DNA from: an uncultured Veillonella sp.
GTDB taxonomy: Bacteria > Bacillota > Negativicutes > Veillonellales > Veillonellaceae
Assembly (NCBI GenBank): GCA_959608595.1
Contig: CAUHTB010000036.1
Span: 1-6,865 of the forward strand
Length of the DNA stretch: 6,865 nt
Direction: 5' to 3'
Positions 1-5,559 of this stretch are shown piece by piece. Under the pieces are notes generated by a model. It had not been told where the DNA came from. It did not search any database and worked only from the letters and a program-made list of their open reading frames with translations. The first letter of the stretch is position 1, and every line of letters begins with the position of its first letter. A program made the position numbers and the translations under genes.

Positions 1-5
1 TGTGA

Positions 6-18
6 AAGTCAGTGACTT
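6..18. repeat. 13-bp perfect palindrome downstream of the RuBisCO-like gene
   Basis: AAGTCAGTGACTT is symmetrical about the G at position 12, with six base pairs on each side. It lies beyond the stop codon of the RuBisCO-like gene, near the window edge. The symmetry would suit a dimeric regulator site for a gene further left. As an RNA hairpin it would have almost no loop, so it is a poor terminator. A chance palindrome cannot be excluded. Confidence 0.3.
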
Positions 19-27
19 AATTATTCG

Positions 28-52
28 ATATAACTATTGTATTAAGTTATAT
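28..52 (-). repeat. AT-rich inverted repeat just after the RuBisCO-like gene
   Basis: ATATAACT (28-35) and AGTTATAT (45-52) can form an 8-bp stem with a 9-nt loop, starting 12 nt beyond the stop codon of the RuBisCO-like gene. An alternative pairing joins ACTTAAT (15-21) with ATTAAGT (41-47). The stem has almost no G or C and no U tract follows it on the minus strand, so it is at best a weak terminator or an mRNA 3'-end structure. No gene was found in positions 1-64. Confidence 0.3.
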
Positions 53-64
53 AACCCTAAACTG

Positions 65-1255
65 TCATGACTTACTTTCAGATAAGTCAGTCAAACGCTC
101 TACAAAGTAAGCCATATTTGACTCGATGTCCGGACCTCTACGGAACATATCGCCCCCAACGAGGAACATTGTATCATTACCGTATAACTTAACTAGTTCA
201 TTAAGACGAGCATCTGTTACACCACCACCTGGAGCTGGACAAGCCGCTTTCATCAATCCCAAAGGATGTTTAATATAAGAGGAAATTCTCTTACATTGCT
301 CCTCTGTGAAAGTAAAACGTCCACCATAGGATACAAAGATTGGCATATCAGCCCCAAAAATACGAGGTAACAAGCCTAATTGTAGATAATCAGCTATACC
401 AGATGTGCCAGGACTTACAAATCCACCTGAATAAGCGGGATGGTGTATAATAGGCAATCGTAATTTTTCATCACTAGCTAGTTTATGTAGCCAACCAAAC
501 CCAACGAGGCCTGAGGCCACCATAAGAGCCGTTGCGCCAGCTTCCTTAGCAAAATAAGCACGTTCTATTACGTCTGTACCATCGCCAGACACATTAGCTG
601 CATATAAGGTATGTTTGTCGTGTTTATCATTCATTTCACGCACTATAGCAGCACATCGCTTTACCCGATCTTTAAATTGAGAGAACGACTGATTAGAGAT
701 ACCATGGTCATCCTTAATAACATCTGCCCCACCACGTGTATAAGCCCCACACATACGAGCTAACTCTTCATTAGGTGTCCCCATAGGTTTTACAACGGCT
801 TGAATCATAGGACGCGTTGGTGTTTCCACTAATTCGCGAAGCCCATGCAAACCAAAACGCGGTCCTTTAAACACATCGTAAAGAGTTGGGCATAATTCAA
901 CATCCACCACCCAAATATGAGGTTGTAAGGATGAATTTCCAAAAACAACATTTAAAAATTGCGTTGCTTCTAAGGCAGTAGTATCTACAAGATATGAAAT
1001 ACGAGCCACATAATAACGAGATATATCGATTACAGCATTTGGCATGACACCGACATTAACATATGCAGAATCTTTTTCCATCGGTTCAAGGGATTCTAAT
1101 CGACCAGTAATGTTTCCTTTAATATATGGATCTGTGACAAACTCATAAGGAAACTCTATGGTTTGTTCTACTTGAACAGCCCATGCAATGGCTTTCGCCT
1201 CTTCATATGAACTTGCTTCTATTCGATACGTAACTATAAATCGCTCGTCTTTCAT
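65..1255 (-). CDS. RuBisCO-like protein (form IV RuBisCO family, large-subunit fold)
   Basis: A 396-residue protein of the RuBisCO large-subunit superfamily. The N-terminal alpha/beta domain covers about residues 1-130 and the TIM-barrel domain about 140-390. Family signatures seen are VKPMG (155-159), GGADVIKDDHG (175-185), IIHHPAYSG (269-277), SYGGRF (309-314) and VGGDMF (366-371). Aligned by eye to plant RuBisCO, K156, K181 and D183 match K175, the carbamylated K201 and D203. E204 is replaced by H184, R295 by H272, K334 by R313 and S379 by P342; K177 and H327 are also not conserved. Carboxylation is therefore unlikely. Known RuBisCO-like proteins are enolases, isomerases or decarboxylases acting on sugar-phosphate-like substrates (methionine salvage, apiose breakdown); which reaction applies here is not visible. 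Translation is placed at the ATG at 1255 because AAAGGAGA precedes it by the normal distance. The alternative start 14 codons upstream lies in the promoter-like AT-rich stretch. No small subunit, phosphoribulokinase or methionine-salvage gene is nearby. Confidence 0.93.
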   Translation of the reverse strand: MKDERFIVTYRIEASSYEEAKAIAWAVQVEQTIEFPYEFVTDPYIKGNITGRLESLEPMEKDSAYVNVGVMPNAVIDISRYYVARISYLVDTTALEATQFLNVVFGNSSLQPHIWVVDVELCPTLYDVFKGPRFGLHGLRELVETPTRPMIQAVVKPMGTPNEELARMCGAYTRGGADVIKDDHGISNQSFSQFKDRVKRCAAIVREMNDKHDKHTLYAANVSGDGTDVIERAYFAKEAGATALMVASGLVGFGWLHKLASDEKLRLPIIHHPAYSGGFVSPGTSGIADYLQLGLLPRIFGADMPIFVSYGGRFTFTEEQCKRISSYIKHPLGLMKAACPAPGGGVTDARLNELVKLYGNDTMFLVGGDMFRRGPDIESNMAYFVERLTDLSESKS

Positions 1256-1261
1256 AATGCG

Positions 1262-1269
1262 TCTCCTTT
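1262..1269 (-). promoter_or_regulatory. Ribosome-binding site fixing the RuBisCO-like start
   Basis: The minus strand reads AAAGGAGA, with AGGAG ending 7 nt before the ATG at 1255. This decides the start in favour of the 396-residue form over the longer open frame beginning at 1297. Confidence 0.85.
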
Positions 1270-1277
1270 GCAATAAC

Positions 1278-1300
1278 ATTATATAATTATATACCAAAGT
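1278..1300 (-). promoter_or_regulatory. Probable promoter of the RuBisCO-like gene (extended -10 type)
   Basis: On the minus strand the stretch reads TTTGGTATATAATTATATAAT. It contains two TATAAT hexamers (1286-1291 and 1278-1283) and a TGG followed by TATATA resembling an extended -10. No good -35 hexamer is found 16-18 nt upstream; the best is TGGAAT at 1309-1314. The site lies between the permease terminator and the ribosome-binding site, where a promoter for an independent RuBisCO-like unit is expected, and would give a short 5' leader of about 20 nt. Start-site mapping has not been done. Confidence 0.5.
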
Positions 1301-1317
1301 AGTACTTCATTCCATAC

Positions 1318-1355
1318 AAAAAAGGCCTCACTCTAAAACTAGAGTGAGGTCTTTT
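1318..1355 (-). terminator. Intrinsic terminator after the permease gene
   Basis: Positions 1320-1335 and 1340-1355 pair as a 16-bp stem around a 4-nt loop. The core is CCTCACTCT/AGAGTGAGG, with one G-T pair. On the minus strand the GC-rich core is followed by a run of six T residues, the classic Rho-independent layout. On the plus strand only TCTTTTG follows, so termination in that direction would be weaker. It lies 107 nt beyond the permease stop and just before the promoter-like sequence of the RuBisCO-like gene, separating the two transcription units. Confidence 0.85.
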
Positions 1356-1461
1356 GAAAGAGTGATAACATGTATATAGATTTTTTACCTATATGAACAA
1401 GGTTTCTACCGTGAGAGACAATACATGTAATCGTATGAGAATTAATTGATTTAACTATATC
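1356..1461 (-). other. Permease 3' untranslated region with possible folded structure
   Basis: This 106-nt gap has no credible coding frame. ATACATGT (1421-1428) and ACATGTAT (1368-1375) are an 8-bp inverted pair that could close a folded domain on the minus-strand RNA. Inside it, CTATAT (1389-1394) can pair with ATATAG (1374-1379), an arrangement that competes with the outer helix at 1374-1375. The region runs into the terminator at 1318-1355. It may be an ordinary 3' untranslated region or an attenuator-type leader acting on the RuBisCO-like gene. It matches no riboswitch class that I recognise. Confidence 0.3.
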
Positions 1462-2847
1462 TTATTGATAGAAATGTTTAGGATAACCTTTGAATCGTGT
1501 GAAGTGACGATACTTACGTGTTGCACGGTTAGGTTCGTTAACAGTTTTGTAACCAAAGCCATTGAATACTACATTCAACAAAACGGCTACGATACTACCA
1601 GCTGTGATACCAGATTTCAAAAGAATTTGTGCCCAAGCTGGGAAGTGTGCATAGAATTGAGGTGCTGCCAATGGAATCATGGATACCCCAATACTAATTG
1701 CTACAAGCATTAAATTATAGTTGCCATCGAAGTTAACTTTACCAAGGGAACGAATACCACTGGCAATAATCATACCAAACATAGCAATCCCTGCACCACC
1801 TAATACTGCATTAGGGATACAAGCTACAACAGCTGCTAATTTAGGGAAAAGACCTAATAAAATCAAAATTACACCGGATGCTGCTACAACGAAGCGGCTT
1901 TTTACGCGTGTTACAGCGATAAGGCCTACATTTTGAGCGAATGCTGTGTAAGGGAAGCTATTAAGAATACCACCGATTAGAGTGGATAAACCATCAGCGC
2001 GAAGCACTGCAGCTAACTCTTTTTGACCGATAGGTTTATCTACGATTTCACCAACCGCAATACTATCACCAGTTGTTTCTACCATAACTACAAGCATTAC
2101 AATGATCATAGAGATGATGGAAGCAAAATCAAATGTAGGTAGGCCAAAGTAGAACGGTGTTATAACGGAAACCCATTGAGAACGACCTACTTCAGAGAAG
2201 TCGGTAATACCACAGATCATAGCAAGAGCAGTACCAAGGATAAGACCTACCAAGATAGCCAGATTACCTAGGAACCCTTTACCAAATCGATATGTTAAAA
2301 TAACGAGAATAAATGTAGCTACACCAAGAGCTATGTATAGTGGATCGCCGAAGTTTTTATTACCTACACCCCCACCCATCCAGTTAACTGCTACTGGCAT
2401 CAAGTTGATACCAATAATAGTAATGATGGTACCTGTTACTACAGGTGGGAATAGACGAATTAAGCGACTAAAGAATGGTGCTACCAAGAATGTAAATAAA
2501 CCGGCCACGATAATAGCACCATAAATCGTATTAATATCATGCTGTTGGCCAATCAGAATCATCGGCCCTACAGAAGCAAATGTTACACCTTGAATAAGAG
2601 GAATACGACCACCAACAGGACCAAAACCTAATGTTTGTATCAATGTGGCTACACCACATGTGAACAAATCGGCTGTAATCAAACGAATTAAATCTTCAAT
2701 TGGCAAATGCATGGCTTGCGCAATAATGATTGGTACCGCTACGGCACCTGCATACATGGCCAAAACGTGTTGTAAACCATAAGCAAATAATTGCGGGATT
2801 GGCAGCATACCATCTACATGGTTGACACCAGATACACCTTTACTCAT
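1462..2847 (-). CDS. NCS2-family purine permease (xanthine/urate type)
   Basis: A 461-residue, strongly hydrophobic membrane protein of the nucleobase:cation symporter-2 family, whose members import uracil, xanthine or urate with H+ or Na+ and have 14 membrane segments. Family marks seen: GLQH in the first helix (Q26-H27, the position of the conserved His of E. coli XanQ); GGRIPLIQG in the third-helix region (79-87); VETTGDS (256-262) with the substrate-site Glu E257 and D261; and the signature segment FAQNVGLIAVTRVKSR (303-318), in which Q305-N306 and T313-R314 fit the [QEP]-N-x-G-x4-T-[RKG] pattern. The Q-N form and NSFPYTAFAQNVGL context resemble xanthine and urate carriers (PbuX, UacT/YgfU) more than uracil carriers. 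Exact substrate is inferred from this and from the hydroxylase next door. The C-terminus is a basic cytoplasmic tail. The ATG at 2847 is preferred over the GTG at 2856, because that GTG lies inside the ribosome-binding site. Confidence 0.93.
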   Translation of the reverse strand: MSKGVSGVNHVDGMLPIPQLFAYGLQHVLAMYAGAVAVPIIIAQAMHLPIEDLIRLITADLFTCGVATLIQTLGFGPVGGRIPLIQGVTFASVGPMILIGQQHDINTIYGAIIVAGLFTFLVAPFFSRLIRLFPPVVTGTIITIIGINLMPVAVNWMGGGVGNKNFGDPLYIALGVATFILVILTYRFGKGFLGNLAILVGLILGTALAMICGITDFSEVGRSQWVSVITPFYFGLPTFDFASIISMIIVMLVVMVETTGDSIAVGEIVDKPIGQKELAAVLRADGLSTLIGGILNSFPYTAFAQNVGLIAVTRVKSRFVVAASGVILILLGLFPKLAAVVACIPNAVLGGAGIAMFGMIIASGIRSLGKVNFDGNYNLMLVAISIGVSMIPLAAPQFYAHFPAWAQILLKSGITAGSIVAVLLNVVFNGFGYKTVNEPNRATRKYRHFTRFKGYPKHFYQ

Positions 2848-2851
2848 AAGA

Positions 2852-2859
2852 ATCACCTC
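2852..2859 (-). promoter_or_regulatory. Ribosome-binding site fixing the permease start
   Basis: GAGGTGAT on the minus strand is an extended match to the 16S rRNA 3' end. It lies four bases before the ATG at 2847, or six when measured from GAGGTG. It overlaps the upstream in-frame GTG and so rules that codon out as the start. Confidence 0.85.
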
Positions 2860-2875
2860 ATATCTTACGTTTTAG

Positions 2876-2915
2876 TTACTAGTAAATAATATAGTCATAC
2901 TATCGTACTTGATAG
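2876..2915. repeat. Cluster of small inverted repeats in the permease leader
   Basis: Three inverted repeats sit within 40 bp upstream of the permease. They are the perfect palindrome TTACTAGTAA (2876-2885), ATAGT/ACTAT (2891-2895 and 2899-2903), and CTATC/GATAG (2900-2904 and 2911-2915, 6-nt loop). The second and third overlap, so they could be alternative structures. They could be operator half-sites or short RNA hairpins. No convincing -35/-10 pair was found for the permease in 2848-2992; TATATT and TATTAT hexamers occur but lack a matching -35. AT-rich sequence produces such repeats by chance fairly often. Confidence 0.3.
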
Positions 2916-2953
2916 AGTTTAAAAATCTCATAGACTTCACGTGGGAACCTTGA

Positions 2954-2979
2954 TGGTCAGGGGCTAATGCCCCTAACCA
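2954..2979 (-). terminator. Strong GC-rich hairpin after the dehydrogenase gene, no U tract
   Basis: Positions 2954-2964 and 2969-2979 form an 11-bp stem with a 4-nt loop. On the minus-strand RNA all positions pair, including one U-G wobble; on the plus strand that position is a C-A mismatch, so the structure favours minus-strand transcripts. It begins 13 nt after the dehydrogenase stop codon. The sequence after it (ATCAAGGTTCC) is not a U tract. It is therefore either a weak or partial terminator, or a 3'-end stabilising hairpin that would lower permease expression relative to the upstream genes. Confidence 0.5.
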
Positions 2980-2992
2980 CTAAGCAAATATT

Positions 2993-5542
2993 CTATTTTT
3001 TATAACCTGTATGTTGAATCGGCAAGGACCTACGTGGTTCTCCGTCGATACGACGATACGCATTTGCAATGGCTGGTGCAATTGGGATACTGGAGATTTC
3101 ACCAATACCTTTAGCGCCGTATGCATATTGTTCAGGTGTCCCTTTTTCAATAAGACTTACTTGAATTGGTGGACATTGTGTAGCTCTAAGAAGACCTAAT
3201 GTACCATATTTAGCTGTTACATAACCATCTTTATAAGGGAAGTCTTCTGTAACCGCATAGCCCATACCCATGATGGCACCACCTTCAGCTTGACCAGAGC
3301 AAGATTGAGGATTAACTACACGACCTACATCGTATGCTACATGTAGTTCAGCAACTTTATTATCTTCCCCAATTCTAGCTACACATGCACCATAACCATA
3401 AGCAACATGATTTTTCGGATGTGGTTTATCAGAGTTGAATGGATCTGTTTCACCAAGGAATTCTTCGTAAATTTCTACACCATTCAATTCTTCTAATGTC
3501 TTAGTTTGTAACATTTCTTTCAAGCGAAGACTTGCTTGACGTGTTGCTTCACCAGTGAACACTGTTTGACGAGATGCAGTAGTTGTACCAGAGTCTGGTG
3601 TACGTACTGTGTCAGGGCGTTCTACAAATACTTTGTCAGCTGTTAAACCAGTTGTTTCACAAAGCACTTGAGTAGCCATTGTAGCCATACCTTGACCGAT
3701 ACAAGCTGCGCCAGTACGGATACGAACTTTACCATCTCGTACTTCTAAGATAACGCGACCAGTATCAGGTAAACCTACACCGATACCACTATTTTTTAAA
3801 CATACTGCAAGACCTGTACGGTCAGATGCGTAATATGCATCTTTTACTGCTTCCAAACATTCTGCTAATGCAGTTTCTTCAGAGCAAATTTGGCCATTTG
3901 GTAAGGAGTCACCAGGGCGAACAACGTTTTTATAGCGGAATTCCCATGGATCCATGCCTACCAATGCAGCCAATTCATCAATGTTTTGTTCTTGACCAAA
4001 GATAGTTTGTGTTACGCCGAACCCGCGGAATGCGCCACCAGGAACAGTATTGGTGTAAACACAAACGCCATCAAAGGCAAAGTTATCAAATTTGTAAGGA
4101 CCACAAGAGTGTGTACCAGCACGTTGAAGTACTGGGCCACCTAAGGATGCATAGGCCCCACAGTTAGATACGATGTTTACCTTACTTGCCACCAAGTTGC
4201 CTTCTGCGTCACAAGCAGTAGTAATATCCATTTCCATCGCATGGCGTTTAGGGTGAATATTAAGACTTTCTTGACGAGAGAATAGAACCTTAGTTGGTTT
4301 ACCTGTGAGCCAAGCTACAAGAGAAGCATGATGCTGTACACTCATGTCCTCTTTACCACCAAAGCCGCCACCTACGAGCATGCTGTGAACTTTTACAGAT
4401 TCTTCAGGAATGCCAAGCATACGAGATACTTCGTGGCGATCATCGTAAACGTTTTGGCTACCGGAATGCAAATGAATTACATCGCCTTCACGATATGCTA
4501 CAGCACATTCAGGCTCCATGAATGCATGGTCTGTTTGAGGTGTGGAATAGTGATTTGTTACAACAAATGCAGCCTCTGCAATAGCCTTATCTACATCGCC
4601 GCGAGATAATGTTTGACGAGACAATACATTTCCGTTTGGATGTAACTGAGGTGCATCTGGTTTCAATGCTTCTAATGGATCTACTACAGGCTCTAACTCA
4701 GTATAATCAACTTCAACGAGAGCAAGAACTTCGTCTAAGTATTTTTTCTCAGTTGTCGCTACTAGTGCAATAGCATCACCAACATAACGAGTGATATCGC
4801 CTTCTGCAATGAGCACATCCCAGTCTGGTACCAAGTGACCAGTCTTATTGAATGGAACATCTTTAGCGGTTAAAGCCGTTACACATTTAGGATGTGCAAG
4901 TGCTTTAGAAACATCAACGCGATCAACTCTAGCACGAGGATATTTAGAGCGCAATGCTTTAGCATAAATCATGCCATCCATATGGATATCATCAGCGTAT
5001 TGTCCAGTACCTAGTGCTTTTTCCTCTGCATCTACACGGTGTAAACGAGCACCTACATTACCAGTTGTATCCTTTTCAGGAACTGGTAAGTTCTCACGGA
5101 ACATTTTTGCTGCCAGCATAATGCCTTCTTCAATTTTTACATATCCTGTACAACGACAAATGTTGCCTAAAATAGCTTTTTTAACATCATCAGGTGTAGG
5201 GTCATTATTTTCATCAATCAAAACTTTTGCACTAATAATCATACCTGGGATACAGAAACCACACTGCACCGCTCCGCATTCACCAAAAGCATAGGTGTAT
5301 ACCGCTTTTTCCCGTTCAGATAGTCCTTCAATCGTTACAACCGATTTACCATCTAATTGGGATAATTTAGTTACACAAGCCTTTGCTTTTTTTCCGTCTA
5401 TAATTACTGTACACGTACCACAAGCACCAGCACTACAACCTTCTTTAGTGCCCGTTAATTTCAAATCGGCTCTCAAGAAATCAATTAAACGCTGATCCTC
5501 TTGAACCTCATGTTGGGTGCCATTCACTTGAAAGCGGTACAT
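2993..5542 (-). CDS. xdh: Xanthine dehydrogenase-type molybdenum hydroxylase, fused [2Fe-2S] and molybdopterin domains (XdhD-like, probably selenium-dependent type)
   Basis: An 849-residue cytoplasmic enzyme joining two units that are often separate subunits. Residues 1-80 are a plant-type [2Fe-2S] ferredoxin domain (C36, C41, C44, C56). Residues 80-150 are the helical [2Fe-2S] domain (C94, C97, C129, C131, with Q93 beside the cofactor). From about 160 to the end is the molybdopterin catalytic part. By alignment with bovine xanthine dehydrogenase, Q363 matches Q767, E398 in GGGFGGKE matches E802, R506 in GAFRGFG matches R880, and E815 in GAKGIGE matches the catalytic E1261. All key purine-hydroxylase residues are thus present. 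There is no FAD domain, so electrons must pass to or from a partner not in this window. The size and domain order match E. coli XdhD and the family annotated as selenium-dependent xanthine dehydrogenase; there the selenium is a labile cofactor, not selenocysteine, and no in-frame TGA is present. The start at 5542 follows AAAGGAGGG; the open frame continues 10 codons upstream, but that extension contains the ribosome-binding site. Confidence 0.92.
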   Translation of the reverse strand: MYRFQVNGTQHEVQEDQRLIDFLRADLKLTGTKEGCSAGACGTCTVIIDGKKAKACVTKLSQLDGKSVVTIEGLSEREKAVYTYAFGECGAVQCGFCIPGMIISAKVLIDENNDPTPDDVKKAILGNICRCTGYVKIEEGIMLAAKMFRENLPVPEKDTTGNVGARLHRVDAEEKALGTGQYADDIHMDGMIYAKALRSKYPRARVDRVDVSKALAHPKCVTALTAKDVPFNKTGHLVPDWDVLIAEGDITRYVGDAIALVATTEKKYLDEVLALVEVDYTELEPVVDPLEALKPDAPQLHPNGNVLSRQTLSRGDVDKAIAEAAFVVTNHYSTPQTDHAFMEPECAVAYREGDVIHLHSGSQNVYDDRHEVSRMLGIPEESVKVHSMLVGGGFGGKEDMSVQHHASLVAWLTGKPTKVLFSRQESLNIHPKRHAMEMDITTACDAEGNLVASKVNIVSNCGAYASLGGPVLQRAGTHSCGPYKFDNFAFDGVCVYTNTVPGGAFRGFGVTQTIFGQEQNIDELAALVGMDPWEFRYKNVVRPGDSLPNGQICSEETALAECLEAVKDAYYASDRTGLAVCLKNSGIGVGLPDTGRVILEVRDGKVRIRTGAACIGQGMATMATQVLCETTGLTADKVFVERPDTVRTPDSGTTTASRQTVFTGEATRQASLRLKEMLQTKTLEELNGVEIYEEFLGETDPFNSDKPHPKNHVAYGYGACVARIGEDNKVAELHVAYDVGRVVNPQSCSGQAEGGAIMGMGYAVTEDFPYKDGYVTAKYGTLGLLRATQCPPIQVSLIEKGTPEQYAYGAKGIGEISSIPIAPAIANAYRRIDGEPRRSLPIQHTGYKK

Positions 5543-5548
5543 ATATAG

Positions 5549-5557
5549 CCCTCCTTT
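5549..5557 (-). promoter_or_regulatory. Ribosome-binding site of the dehydrogenase, next to the hydantoinase stop
   Basis: AAAGGAGGG on the minus strand is a near-perfect Shine-Dalgarno sequence 6 nt before the ATG at 5542. It starts two bases after the hydantoinase TAA (5560-5562), so ribosomes finishing the upstream gene reach it directly. This supports translational coupling and one transcript for the two genes. Confidence 0.85.
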
Positions 5558-5559
5558 CA

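Noticed and set aside
65..1255. Calling this gene a true CO2-fixing RuBisCO (rbcL).
   Set aside because: The third metal-ligand Glu, loop-6 Lys and other catalytic residues are replaced, and there is no small subunit or phosphoribulokinase in view.
1402..1410. GTTTCTACC on the plus strand, identical to the conserved J2/3 segment of purine riboswitches, near a purine permease.
   Set aside because: It faces away from both neighbouring genes. The required P1 and P3 helices and the CGACUA-type segment are missing, and the flanks do not fold into the three-way junction. Best treated as a chance match.
1462..2847. R314 in the permease signature as an unusual substitution for Gly.
   Set aside because: The family pattern as I recall it allows Arg, Lys or Gly at this position, so it is within normal variation.
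4328..4609. Plus-strand open frames such as this one and those at 1465-1713, 1721-1936, 2333-2524, 3011-3199, 4971-5294 and 5295-5495.
   Set aside because: All lie antisense to well-supported minus-strand genes, have compositions unlike real proteins, and lack recognisable domains; they are shadows.
2993..5542. Possible selenocysteine codon or SECIS element in the dehydrogenase.
   Set aside because: The frame has no internal TGA. Selenium in this family is a labile cofactor, so no recoding is expected.
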